Of a stretch of 36,228 bases of DNA, positions 26,469 to 34,176 are shown one piece after another. The stretch lies in contig JALGUG010000013.1 in NCBI GenBank assembly GCA_029820995.1, forward strand, positions 1 through 36,228. The letters are read 5' to 3'. This DNA is from Candidatus Zipacnadia bacterium (GTDB lineage Bacteria > Armatimonadota > Zipacnadia > JALGUG01). The first letter of the stretch is position 1; each line of letters starts with the position of its first letter. A program made the position numbers and the translations under genes. Below the pieces are notes generated by a model, which worked only from the letters and a program-made list of their open reading frames with translations, did no database searches and was not told the DNA's origin.

Positions 26469-28616
26469 CTATTCGATCCGCAAGTCGCTGAGCAGTTCGC
26501 CATGAATAATCCGGCGTATGATCGTGTCGCCCTCGACCGTGCATTCGACCCACGGGAAGATCTCCGCTTCCCAATTGGCGAAGGCCACCAGCGGCAAGCG
26601 GCATTGGCCATGCACGGGGGCCAGAGTTACCCGCCTGCCAACACGGTCCACCTGCAGGCCGAGCGCGGCGAACAGAACTCCGATCGCGGTGATGCCCCGA
26701 GGGTAGTAGCACAGGTTGTTGGCCAGATACGTGTCAATAAAGCACTTCCCCTGCTCGCGCGCGTTGGCCCACTGCTCAAACGCCCAGTACCGCTCCACAA
26801 GATCGAGCTGGTCTACGCCCAGATAAGCGGCCACAAAATCCCGCCACAGGTTCTGCGAGATCCAGACATTCGATCGGTCCGCGCTGGAGTGGGTGCACCC
26901 GTACTCCAGCAACGATTCCCGAGTCGCCGAGACCAGGTCGGTCCGCATCCGCTCCAAATCGAAGAAGGTCTCATGCCCGGTGAGCAGCAGGTAGAGCAAG
27001 CCGTTACTGGTGTACACGCTGTACGCATCCCACCCCTCCAGTTCTTCTTCCGCCAGACTGTCCCCGGTCCACACGTCGGTCAAGCCCTCGGCGCTCCGGT
27101 CCAGGCACACCGCATAATGGTCGCCCAGCCACGCTTGGGCATCCAGGGTACGCGGGGTCCTCGAGGCTGCCGTCGCCCACCGCGCTGCATGGTCCTCATC
27201 GCCGACGGATTCGGCCAGCACACTGGCAGCGTTCAACGCCGCCGAAGCTTTCACGCCCAGGTACGTCTGCTCCCGCGCGAGCTGGATCGCCGGCGAGGCG
27301 TCGTCAATCGTGTTGGCCGTGCCGCGGTCCGGAAAACCGTTCTTCGTGGTATCCGCCGCCTCGATGTAGTTCGCCAGGGCCTTGACCGCCTCGAAGTGCT
27401 TGAAAATCGCCGTCTCAGAGCCGGTCCACCGCCAGTGCGCGAACATGAGCAGAATGAAGTTTGCGCTCTCCTCCACCTCCATGGCGTGCGGATACGACTG
27501 GCCGTTGGCCTTCAGACCGGCACCCATGTCGTGCGATAGGAAGCCCCCGGGCTGAAGGTGGTGAACCCATTCATCCAAGGTCAGCTCCAGTAGTTCGGGC
27601 CAGAAGGCGAGATAGAACAGCGCCAGGTTGTACTCCACGTCCACGGTGGAATTATACAGACAGATACCCTCCCACACGCTGAACCAGTCGTCCCCCTCGT
27701 CGCTCACGGTCCACCAGGTATTCAGCAAATAGCTCTGAAAGCTGAACGCCAGAAAATCCTGCCACACCTTGGTCAGGCTGCTGTCGGTGAACAGGCCCTC
27801 GAACCGGCGGTTGCGGCGTAAGATGTCCTCCCGAGATCCGCGCGCGTAGGCCACCACCTCCTCCACGGACCCCAGGCTCTCCGTGTACTTGAACCGTCGT
27901 GGTTCCTCGTGCGCCTCCATCACGTGCGCTCCCGTGTGCGCGGCCCAGATGAACTCAAAGCGCTGCGGTCCGGCCTCCAGGTCCAGCGGCAGCACGAACG
28001 CTCCCGCCGCAGGCTCCAAACCCGGCTCCAGCGGCGCCAGCAGCTCCGTGCAGGCGGCCCGCGGCGCACCGGCGAGACTCGCGTCACCTGTGAACGTCCG
28101 GTCGCTCTGCCCCCGGCGCTCCACCAGCGGAACCTCGTACTCCCAGCGCAAGCCCTCCGGCGTGGTCGAGGCCTCGGCGACCTCGCGCTGCAGCTTTAGC
28201 ACCAGCTCGCCCTGCCGGGGGAGCTCCTTGGGCACCCTCTGCCAGTGGATGCCGGTGCTCAACGGTTCCACCGTAATCGTCACGTAGAAGAACGGCGCGA
28301 TGCTCAGACGAACATCCCGCGGATAGAACGGTGCCGTTACCTGCAGCTCCGCGCGCAGCCCCAGCTCCGCGGAGTGCCCGCGAAACGTAACACCGTTCAT
28401 CGTATACTCTTGCTCCACATATGCGAAGTTGGGATACGCTTTTGTGAAGGGGAAGGCAACCTGCCCGCCATTGGCCAGTCGGAAGACCACCGCCAGGTCC
28501 GCGGGATCGTCAAGGAACTTGCCCAGGGCCGAAACCCACACCTCCCGGGCGTGCGGCTTGAAGTTCAGCGTGAACCGGGAACCCAGTCGGCTCAACGCAC
28601 ACTCCATCGGGATCAT
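26469..28616 (-). CDS. Probable GH52-like (clan GH-O) glycoside hydrolase
   Basis: I chose ATG 28616 because GGGAGG lies 8 nt upstream; 715 residues, no signal peptide. An N-terminal beta-rich half (to about 270) precedes an alpha-helical half. From memory, GH52 beta-xylosidases show the same order: a nucleophile Glu in an EG turn followed by an N-T-x-D segment (here VWEGICLYNSTVDVEYN, Glu316), FLSHDMG, the acid/base Asp segment before a QAR-x-x-YL helix (here TIDDAS, Asp438/439, then QLAREQTYLGVKA), and YYPRGIT near the C-terminus. GH116 and the DUF4965 glutaminase-A family share parts of this pattern and remain alternatives. No sugar transporter is adjacent. Confidence 0.6.
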   Translation of the reverse strand: MIPMECALSRLGSRFTLNFKPHAREVWVSALGKFLDDPADLAVVFRLANGGQVAFPFTKAYPNFAYVEQEYTMNGVTFRGHSAELGLRAELQVTAPFYPRDVRLSIAPFFYVTITVEPLSTGIHWQRVPKELPRQGELVLKLQREVAEASTTPEGLRWEYEVPLVERRGQSDRTFTGDASLAGAPRAACTELLAPLEPGLEPAAGAFVLPLDLEAGPQRFEFIWAAHTGAHVMEAHEEPRRFKYTESLGSVEEVVAYARGSREDILRRNRRFEGLFTDSSLTKVWQDFLAFSFQSYLLNTWWTVSDEGDDWFSVWEGICLYNSTVDVEYNLALFYLAFWPELLELTLDEWVHHLQPGGFLSHDMGAGLKANGQSYPHAMEVEESANFILLMFAHWRWTGSETAIFKHFEAVKALANYIEAADTTKNGFPDRGTANTIDDASPAIQLAREQTYLGVKASAALNAASVLAESVGDEDHAARWATAASRTPRTLDAQAWLGDHYAVCLDRSAEGLTDVWTGDSLAEEELEGWDAYSVYTSNGLLYLLLTGHETFFDLERMRTDLVSATRESLLEYGCTHSSADRSNVWISQNLWRDFVAAYLGVDQLDLVERYWAFEQWANAREQGKCFIDTYLANNLCYYPRGITAIGVLFAALGLQVDRVGRRVTLAPVHGQCRLPLVAFANWEAEIFPWVECTVEGDTIIRRIIHGELLSDLRIE

Positions 28617-28686
28617 CCTGGCCACCTCCCGCCGTCACACATATCCGCACCACACTCATGGTTTTCGCATTGTAAGCTAGAATCCC

Positions 28687-28716
28687 TTGCGACAGTGCAA
28701 AACCGTGTAGTATTAA
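28687..28716 (+). promoter_or_regulatory. Candidate promoter for the prepilin gene
   Basis: TTGCGA (28687-28692) and TATTAA (28711-28716) are 18 bp apart, giving a start about 30 nt before the prepilin's ribosome-binding site. The divergent gap 28617-28755 should also carry the glycoside hydrolase promoter; TACAAT (minus strand, near 28674) is a possible -10 for it without a convincing -35. Confidence 0.4.
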
Positions 28717-28755
28717 TGAATATTGGATGACGTCGAAAACACAAGGAGGCATGCC

Positions 28756-29406
28756 TTGATCCGACAGAGAGGTTTTACACTGATTGAGTTGCTGGTCGTC
28801 ATCGCGATCATCGCAATCCTAGCGGCGATCCTCTTCCCGGTGTTCGCGCGAGCCCGGGAGAAGGCCCGGCAGACGAGTTGCCTCAGCAATCAGAAACAGA
28901 TTGCACTCGGCATCCTGATGTACGCCCAGGACTATGACGAAACCCTACCCCGATACGGTTACGGCATGAACATCCTCTGGTACGAACAGATCCAACCCTA
29001 TCTCAAGAACCAGCAGGTTCTGATCTGCCCTTCAGGCACCGGCACCAACTGCACTAGCACCGGACACCACCCCGAGTCCGACGCGCGGCTTCGCCACGGC
29101 GCGATCAGCTACGCTTACAACATCTACCGCTCCCCCTACAGCGGTGGGACCTTGTGGGGGCCCGGTCGCCGCGCGCTGGCGGAGATAGATCAGCCCGCCG
29201 ACTGCATCCTCACCGCCGATTGGTCCTGTGAGCGCATTCCCAATGCCGCCTCGGTCAATGGCTGGAACGCCACCACCACAGGCGGTTACGGCAAACGGCA
29301 CAATGACGGCGGCAACTTCTCCTTCGTGGATGGCCATGCCAAGTGGATGAAGAGAATCGCCTGGGAGCAGCTCTCCTACGACCATCAAGTGCACAACGCG
29401 CCGTAG
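28756..29406 (+). CDS. Type IV-like prepilin with H-X9-DG domain
   Basis: I chose TTG 28756 because AAGGAGG (28743-28749) lies 6 nt upstream; the product is 216 residues, starting with the short leader MIRQRG. The prepilin peptidase site is after Gly6, before FTLIELLVV, and the hydrophobic helix runs on to about residue 30. The mature domain begins with [32 protein letters not shown] and ends with [14 protein letters not shown], the H-X9-DG motif. Such proteins occur in large families in Planctomycetota and Armatimonadota and probably form pseudopili linked to type II secretion. It is a lone gene; no assembly genes are nearby. Confidence 0.93.
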   Translation: MIRQRGFTLIELLVVIAIIAILAAILFPVFARAREKARQTSCLSNQKQIALGILMYAQDYDETLPRYGYGMNILWYEQIQPYLKNQQVLICPSGTGTNCTSTGHHPESDARLRHGAISYAYNIYRSPYSGGTLWGPGRRALAEIDQPADCILTADWSCERIPNAASVNGWNATTTGGYGKRHNDGGNFSFVDGHAKWMKRIAWEQLSYDHQVHNAP

Positions 29407-29422
29407 AGAGGTCCCCAGCCTG

Positions 29423-29444
29423 GCGCCCGTGCTGCTCTGGGCGC
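29423..29444. other. Inverted repeat after the prepilin gene
   Basis: GCGCCC (29423-29428) and GGGCGC (29439-29444) form a 6-bp stem with a 10-nt loop, 17 bp after the prepilin stop. No T-tract follows. The remaining gap to 29595 shows a second small stem (CTCCG and CGGAG around 29547-29562) and nothing I recognise as a gene or riboswitch. Confidence 0.4.
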
Positions 29445-29595
29445 ACGGCAATACCGTAGAGCCGTCGGTCGAGAACTACCTTGAGCCGGAAACGGGCGTG
29501 GCCAAGTGCTGCGCCCGCTCCTTTTCGTCTGCCGGTAGGAAGCCTCCGCTCAACCGGAGAAAGGGTCCCTAGCCCGACGAGAGTGGGTGATATGA

Positions 29596-31530
29596 TTGCC
29601 ACGCTACGAAGCGCTCTTCGAGCCGGTCCGGCTGGGCGAGTTGGACCTCCCGAACCGCATCGTCCTCGCTCCCATGGGGACCGGCTACGCCGACCAGAAC
29701 AACGCCGTCACCGATCGACACCTCGCCTATCACGTGGCCCGCGCCCGGGGCGGCGTCGGCCTGAACATCACGGAGCACACCACCCCGCACCCGGCGGGGC
29801 TGACCGGAGCCTCAATGCTGGGCATCTACTCGGACGAACATATCCCCGGTTTCCGCCGACTCGCCGAAGCCGTCCACGACGCCGGCGGGCGCATCGCGGT
29901 CCAGATCAACCATGGCGGCCGCCAGGCGAGCCGGGAGGTCATTGGCCGCGCGCCGCAGGCCCCCTCCAGCGTCCCTTGTCCCGACGGCAGTCCGGCGCAC
30001 GAGATGAGCCTCGCCGAGATCGAGGAGATTGTCGAGGCCTACGCCCAGGGCGTGCGACGCGCCGCCGAAGCCGGATGCGACGGCGTCGAAATCCACATGG
30101 CGCACGGATACCTCGGCGCCTCCTTCCTGTCGCCGCACACCAATCGCCGCACGGACGAGTACGGCGGCGACACCAGGCGCCGCACGCGCTTCGCGCAGCG
30201 GCTCATCGAGCGGGCGCGGCAACTCGTGGGGGAAGACTTCCCCATCTGGTGCCGGATCAGCGCGGAGGAATACGTGGAGGATGGCCTCCATCTGGACGAG
30301 GCCCTGCGGCTCGCACCCCTGCTGGAGAGCTACGGCTATTGTGCGCTGAGCGTCTCCGTCTGTCTGGGCGAGACGGCGATCCACGCCGCCCATCCGTACT
30401 ACGGCCGGCAGGGCTACCAGGTCGAGAACGCCGCGGCCGTGAAGGGCGTCGTCGGCGTTCCCGTTATCACCGTCGGGAAGCTGTGGGAGCCGGCGTTCTG
30501 CGACCGCGTGATCGCCCAGGGGAAGGCCGACCTCATCGCGCTGGGCCGATCACTGCTCGCGGACCCGGAGTGGCCGAACAAGGCGCTCCAGGGACGCGAG
30601 GACGACATCCGCCCCTGCATCTTCTGCAACCTTGGGTGCCTCGACCGGCGGGCCAGTCCCGAGGGGCACACCATTTGTCTGACCAATCCGGCCACCGGGC
30701 GGGAAGCCGAGTTCGAGCTTCGGCCCGCGCCCGAACGCCGGCGCGTGGTCGTCGTTGGCGGAGGCCCGGCAGGACTGGAGGCGGCACGTGTGGCGGCGTT
30801 GCGCGGTCACGAGGTGATCTTGCTGGAGGCGCGCGACGCGCTCGGCGGGCAGTTCCGCCTGGCCACGGTTCCCCCCGGCAAGGCGGACCTGCTCCGGTAT
30901 CTAGAGTGGCTTATCCGCCAGGTCGGCCAACTGGATCTGCACGTGAAGCTGAACACGGAGGTTACTGCGGATGACGTGCTCGCGCTCTCGCCCGCAGCCG
31001 TGATTCTCGCGCAGGGGAGCACGCCGCGCGAGCCCCCGCAAGAGCTCTGGGGAGACGGCTCGCTGCACCTCGTGGCGGCCGACGACGTGCTGGCCGGCCG
31101 GGCCGTGGTACAGGGACAGGTCGCGATTGTCGGCGGCGATTGGACCGGCCCCGAGACGGCCCACTTCCTGGCCGAACGGGGGTGTCGCGTCACCATCGTT
31201 GAGGAGCACGATCGCCTGGGTCAGGACATGGTCAGCGCTCCCCGCGCCTTCCTGCGGGAACGCCTGGACGACCTGCGCGTCGAGGTGTTCGTGGAAACGA
31301 GAGCCAAGCAGGTCCTCCAGGGCGCCCTGGTGCTCGAGACGCCCGAGGGGCCGTGGAGCCTGCGGAACTTGAATGCCGTCGTGCTTGCTATCGGGCGTCG
31401 GCCCCGTGATACCATGTCGGCGTCGCTACGAGAAGCGGGGATCGAGGTCCACACCGCAGGAGATATGAACGCGCCGCGAACGGCGCTCGAGGCGGTCCTC
31501 GAGGGCGCCCGGGCCGCTCGGCTGGTCTGA
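29596..31530 (+). CDS. Old-yellow-enzyme-type NAD(P)H:flavin oxidoreductase, 2,4-dienoyl-CoA reductase-like
   Basis: 644 residues starting at TTG 29596. About 1-330 is an FMN TIM barrel (PNRIVLAPMGTGYAD, VQINHGGRQ, and NRRTDEYGGDTRRRTRF, the standard OYE active-site segment). A 4Fe-4S cluster follows at Cys341, Cys344, Cys348 and Cys361. The C-terminal half is a pyridine-nucleotide-disulphide-type domain with FAD site VVVVGGGPAGLEAARVAAL (about residue 385) and a second dinucleotide site, IVGGDWTGPETAHFLAERG, where one Gly of GGGxxG is Asp. The fold matches FadH/trimethylamine dehydrogenase relatives, which reduce enoyl substrates or demethylate amines; the substrate here is unknown. Confidence 0.92.
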   Translation: MPRYEALFEPVRLGELDLPNRIVLAPMGTGYADQNNAVTDRHLAYHVARARGGVGLNITEHTTPHPAGLTGASMLGIYSDEHIPGFRRLAEAVHDAGGRIAVQINHGGRQASREVIGRAPQAPSSVPCPDGSPAHEMSLAEIEEIVEAYAQGVRRAAEAGCDGVEIHMAHGYLGASFLSPHTNRRTDEYGGDTRRRTRFAQRLIERARQLVGEDFPIWCRISAEEYVEDGLHLDEALRLAPLLESYGYCALSVSVCLGETAIHAAHPYYGRQGYQVENAAAVKGVVGVPVITVGKLWEPAFCDRVIAQGKADLIALGRSLLADPEWPNKALQGREDDIRPCIFCNLGCLDRRASPEGHTICLTNPATGREAEFELRPAPERRRVVVVGGGPAGLEAARVAALRGHEVILLEARDALGGQFRLATVPPGKADLLRYLEWLIRQVGQLDLHVKLNTEVTADDVLALSPAAVILAQGSTPREPPQELWGDGSLHLVAADDVLAGRAVVQGQVAIVGGDWTGPETAHFLAERGCRVTIVEEHDRLGQDMVSAPRAFLRERLDDLRVEVFVETRAKQVLQGALVLETPEGPWSLRNLNAVVLAIGRRPRDTMSASLREAGIEVHTAGDMNAPRTALEAVLEGARAARLV

Positions 31531-31564
31531 TACGGCTCCGGTGGTGAGCTGGGGCCAACTAAGC

Positions 31565-32305
31565 ATGCCGCAGATCCGCATCGGCACATCCGGCTGGTCA
31601 TACAAGCACTGGAAGGGTGGCGTCTTCTATCCGGAGGACCTCAAGGCCGGCCAGGAGCTGGAGTACTACGCCACACAGTTCGACACTGTCGAGCTAAACA
31701 GTACCTTCTACCATGCACCCCGGGAGCAGACCTGCGTCAAGTGGGCCGCCCGCACGCCCGAGAGCTTCCTCTTTGCGGTCAAGGTCTCCAAAGCGATTAC
31801 CCACACTCGCCGCCTGGCCGATATCGCCGAGCCCCTGCGGTTCTTCCTGTCCCGCGTGCGCGCCATGGGCGAGAAGCTCGGCCCTCTGCTGTTCCAGCTT
31901 CCGCCCAGCCTGCGGTGCGATATCGAGTTGCTAAAGTCCGCCCTGCGCCAGATCCCCGCGGACCTCCGCGCCACCTTCGAGTTTCGCCACCAGTCCTGGT
32001 TCTGCCCGGAAGTGTACGAGACCCTCTGGCAGGCCAACGCCGCGCTGACCATTGCGGATTCGGCGCGCTATCCGCCGGCCCTCGAGACCACGGCCAACTT
32101 CGTGTACGTGCGCTTGCACGGGCATCAGCAGATGTATGCCTCCAACTACACGCGGGCCGAGCTGCAGGACTGGGCAGAGCACATTGCTAAGTGGGCTGCG
32201 GAGGACCGCGACGTGTATGTGTACTTCGACAACGACGTTGAAGGCCATGCCCCGCACAACGCCGCGGAGCTCAAGGAGATCCTGTCGCGTCATCTAGGCC
32301 TTTGA
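31565..32305 (+). CDS. DUF72 (YecE-like) protein
   Basis: I chose ATG 31565 (MPQIRIGTSGWSYKHWKGGVFYP, the family opening) over the in-frame GTG 31541; 246 residues. DUF72 has a TIM-barrel-like fold of unknown function. Conserved segments: FDTVELNSTFYHAPRE, FLFAVKVSKAITHTRRL, LGPLLFQLPPS, FEFRHQSWF, FVYVRLHGH and VYVYFDNDVEGHAPHNA. It starts 34 bp after the oxidoreductase stop, so it is probably on the same transcript. Its last codons overlap the tRNA promoter. Confidence 0.93.
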   Translation: MPQIRIGTSGWSYKHWKGGVFYPEDLKAGQELEYYATQFDTVELNSTFYHAPREQTCVKWAARTPESFLFAVKVSKAITHTRRLADIAEPLRFFLSRVRAMGEKLGPLLFQLPPSLRCDIELLKSALRQIPADLRATFEFRHQSWFCPEVYETLWQANAALTIADSARYPPALETTANFVYVRLHGHQQMYASNYTRAELQDWAEHIAKWAAEDRDVYVYFDNDVEGHAPHNAAELKEILSRHLGL

Positions 32306-32329
32306 CAACCGGGCATAACGTGCTATAAT
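32302..32329 (+). promoter_or_regulatory. Near-consensus sigma-70 promoter for tRNA-Ala
   Basis: TTGACA (32302-32307) and TATAAT (32324-32329) are perfect consensus boxes with a 16-bp spacer. The -35 box overlaps the DUF72 stop codon. The predicted start is within a few bases of the tRNA 5' end, so the leader is very short. Confidence 0.9.
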
Positions 32330-32338
32330 CACTGCACT

Positions 32339-32414
32339 GGGCCGGTAGCTCAGTTGGGAGAGCGCTTCCCTCGCACGGAAGAAGTCGGCGGTTCGAGTCC
32401 GCTCCGGTCCACCA
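32339..32414 (+). tRNA. tRNA-Ala (anticodon CGC)
   Basis: 76 nt with encoded CCA. The acceptor stem GGGCCGG pairs with CCGGTCC (one G-U). D-arm GCTC...GAGC, anticodon stem CTTCC/GGAAG with loop CTCGCAC giving anticodon CGC (codon GCG), and T-arm loop TTCGAGT all fold. No intron or mispaired stem. Confidence 0.97.
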
Positions 32415-32426
32415 GAAGTAAATGAA

Positions 32427-32456
32427 GCAGCCCCCCTTTCGGGTGGCTGTTTGGCC
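32427..32456 (+). terminator. Terminator after tRNA-Ala; copy 1 of a direct repeat
   Basis: CAGCC (32428-32432) pairs with GGCTG (32445-32449), with CCC/GGG continuing inside, then TTTGGCCTTTT. It begins 12 bp after the tRNA CCA. The segment from GCAG through GGCTGTTTGGC is repeated at 33080, differing only by one C in the C-run. Confidence 0.8.
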
Positions 32457-32522
32457 TTTTGGGCCCCGAGCGGCCTAAGCGCCGTATATCGCGATCTTGA
32501 CATACCTCAGCCAAAGAAGGTC

Positions 32523-32551
32523 TTGTTGCCGCGCTCTCGACCGGGTACAAT
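32523..32551 (+). promoter_or_regulatory. Candidate promoter for hicBA
   Basis: TTGTTG (32523-32528) and TACAAT (32546-32551), 17-bp spacer; transcript start would be about 35 nt before hicB. A second -35-like TTGACA stands at 32497 without a matching -10. Confidence 0.5.
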
Positions 32552-32590
32552 GCGTGGAGGGGTAAAGGGAGAAGACTGCGGAGGTAGCTC

Positions 32591-32806
32591 ATGGCCACGT
32601 ATACTGTTGTTGTGGAGAGGGACCTGGAGAGCGGATGGTACGTCGGGAGCGTTCCCGCACTGCCGGGCTGCTACAGTCAAGCCCCAACGATCGAAGAGCT
32701 TGACCGAAATATCCAGGAAGCGATCGAGTTGCACCTTGAGCACGTAGAGGACCTTGAGCCCCCACCGGAGTTCGTCGAGATCCGGCACGTGAGCGTGGCT
32801 TCGTGA
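32591..32806 (+). CDS. hicB: HicB-type antitoxin
   Basis: 71 residues with the HicB partial RNase H-like fold: YTVVVERDLESGWYVGSVPALPGCYSQAPTIEELDRNIQEAIELHLE. It lacks the C-terminal DNA-binding domain of longer HicB proteins, so it would neutralise HicA by contact and bind DNA poorly by itself. GGAGG lies 6 nt before ATG 32591. Its stop overlaps the hicA GTG by 4 bp. Confidence 0.88.
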   Translation: MATYTVVVERDLESGWYVGSVPALPGCYSQAPTIEELDRNIQEAIELHLEHVEDLEPPPEFVEIRHVSVAS

Positions 32807-33036
32807 GTCGCCTGAAGCTACTGCCATACCGCAAGCTGCGCCGTGTGGCAGAGGCGTGCGGCTTCTCCCTCAAGCGTCGAAAAGGCAGTCACTGTCTGTT
32901 CCAAAACAGCGAGGGGCGGACCACCACCATCCCTGACCACGGTTCAGCCGTTATCGTTCGTCCATTGCTCAGAAGAATTGTCGCTGATCTGGGGCTGACG
33001 GCGGAGGAGTACAACAACCTGGCTGGCCGCGTATAG
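32803..33036 (+). CDS. hicA: HicA-type mRNA interferase toxin
   Basis: 77 residues, start GTG 32803 overlapping the hicB stop (GTGA). The dsRBD-like fold shows PYRKLRRVAEACGFSLKRRKGSHCLF with catalytic His30 in the conserved GSH, then TTTIPDHGSAVIVRPLLRRIVADLGLTAEEY. The active His is present, so it looks functional. Order antitoxin-then-toxin is the less common arrangement for hic loci but well known for this short subfamily. Confidence 0.9.
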   Translation: MSRLKLLPYRKLRRVAEACGFSLKRRKGSHCLFQNSEGRTTTIPDHGSAVIVRPLLRRIVADLGLTAEEYNNLAGRV

Positions 33037-33079
33037 CCCGCATCCTTTCCTCGCTGTGGCAACACGCACGTGAGCGCAT

Positions 33080-33109
33080 GCAGCCCCCCCTTTCGGGTGG
33101 CTGTTTGGC
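33080..33109 (+). repeat. Copy 2 of the tRNA-Ala terminator repeat
   Basis: GCAG, a run of seven C, TTTCGGG, TGGCTGTTTGGC: identical to 32427-32456 except for one extra C. It can form the same CAGCC/GGCTG hairpin and would terminate hicBA. It lies 43 bp after the hicA stop, between hicA and the converging epimerase-like gene. Confidence 0.85.
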
Positions 33110-33126
33110 GTTCTGGAGCTTGCGGT

Positions 33127-34005
33127 TCACTTCTTTGCGATGTCGCGCCAGTCGAACTTCGGCTCGTACCCGATGCGCTCGCGTGCGCGCCCGCAGTTGA
33201 ACGGCGTGCGGTGCGGATCGGCCTCGAAGTACGCGGGGTCACGAACCTCGGTTTCGGGATAGTACTGCTGCAACAGCTCCACGGTCGGCTGTTCAAAGAA
33301 CGTCCGAGCCGCCGAGATGAACATCGTCTCGTGAGTCAAGTCGGGCGTGGCGAGCGACTTCTCGACAGCCTGGGCGACGTCTCGGCAGTCCACGTACGCC
33401 CAGAGCTGGCCGGTGAACCTCGCCGGGTCGCTACTCAGGCGCTCAATGTCCCGGTAGTGTTGCTCCCACCACACCCAGCAGTAGCGCAGGCAGACCGTTT
33501 CGAGGCCCGAATTGCGCGTGTGCGCCCGGCAGATCTGTTCCCCAACCAGCTTGCTCAATCCGTACGCATCTCGCGGGCGAAGCGGGTGCTCCTCGTCCAC
33601 CGGCGCGTACAGCGGCTTGATCTCTCCCTCGCCGAACACGAACCCGCAAGTCGAATCGCTGCTCGCGAAGACCAGCCGGCGAGCGCCCGCGGCCGCCGCC
33701 GCGGCGACGACGCGCTGCGTGCCCATCACGTTGACCTCAAACACCCGGTCCGCAGGATCGTTGTGTGGATTCGGAATCGCCGCCAGATGCACCACACCCT
33801 CGCAGCCCCGCACCGCCCGCTCGCAGTCCGCCAGGCTGAGAATGTCGCCCTCAATCCACTCGAAACCCTCCGGCGGTGCAACCCGGTCGAACACCGCGAC
33901 CTCGTAGCGGGCTTTCAAGCGTTCGATCACAACGCGGCCTACGTTGCCGGAACCACCGGTCACCAGCACGCGGGCACCGGACTCACAGAGAGACGACACA
34001 AGCAT
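33127..34005 (-). CDS. NAD-dependent epimerase/dehydratase (extended SDR)
   Basis: I chose ATG 34005 (AGGTGG just upstream), 292 residues; the frame to 34077 adds an Arg-rich segment unlike the family. The Rossmann glycine motif is VTGGSGNVG (15-23). Active-site motifs are SSDSTCG and YGLSK (Tyr148, Lys152). FEVNVMGTQRVV and CLRYCWVWWEQHYRD are typical of UDP-sugar epimerase relatives and uronate dehydrogenase-like proteins. No sugar-nucleotide genes are adjacent, so the substrate cannot be stated. Confidence 0.88.
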   Translation of the reverse strand: MLVSSLCESGARVLVTGGSGNVGRVVIERLKARYEVAVFDRVAPPEGFEWIEGDILSLADCERAVRGCEGVVHLAAIPNPHNDPADRVFEVNVMGTQRVVAAAAAAGARRLVFASSDSTCGFVFGEGEIKPLYAPVDEEHPLRPRDAYGLSKLVGEQICRAHTRNSGLETVCLRYCWVWWEQHYRDIERLSSDPARFTGQLWAYVDCRDVAQAVEKSLATPDLTHETMFISAARTFFEQPTVELLQQYYPETEVRDPAYFEADPHRTPFNCGRARERIGYEPKFDWRDIAKK

Positions 34006-34137
34006 CACCACCTGCCGAGGGAGAGAACACGCACGCCTTCTTCGCTCTGCCGCGCCGCAACCCTCCCTGCTGAGCACGCCTGAAGCTCAAGGCAACTTTC
34101 GCGCCACGGCGGTGTCAATAAGGGAGAGTGCAGACCT

Positions 34138-34157
34138 GCCTGGCGGCCACGCCAGGC
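34138..34157 (+). other. Hairpin immediately upstream of a ribosome-binding site
   Basis: GCCTGGCG and CGCCAGGC form a perfect 8-bp stem with loop GCCA, ending 5 nt before the GCAGGAGG of the next gene. It could stabilise the mRNA 5' end or modulate initiation. I see no clear promoter in the 171-bp divergent gap (34006-34176). Confidence 0.4.
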
Positions 34158-34176
34158 GTGCAGCAGGAGGCGGCAG

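Noticed and set aside
26436-27539. Long plus-strand frame opposite the glycoside hydrolase
   Set aside because: Antisense shadow of a motif-supported gene; no ribosome-binding site and no recognisable domain.
29407-29595. Possible riboswitch or small RNA between the prepilin and oxidoreductase genes
   Set aside because: Only short stems are visible; no known riboswitch core, T-loop or terminator/anti-terminator pair could be recognised.
29481-30974. Long plus-strand frame overlapping the oxidoreductase start
   Set aside because: Extreme Arg/Pro/Gly composition and full overlap with a clearly recognised gene; it is a shadow frame.
32427-33109. The two terminator copies as CRISPR-like repeats
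   Set aside because: Only two copies, over 600 bp apart, each a hairpin beside a transcript end; no spacer pattern or cas genes.
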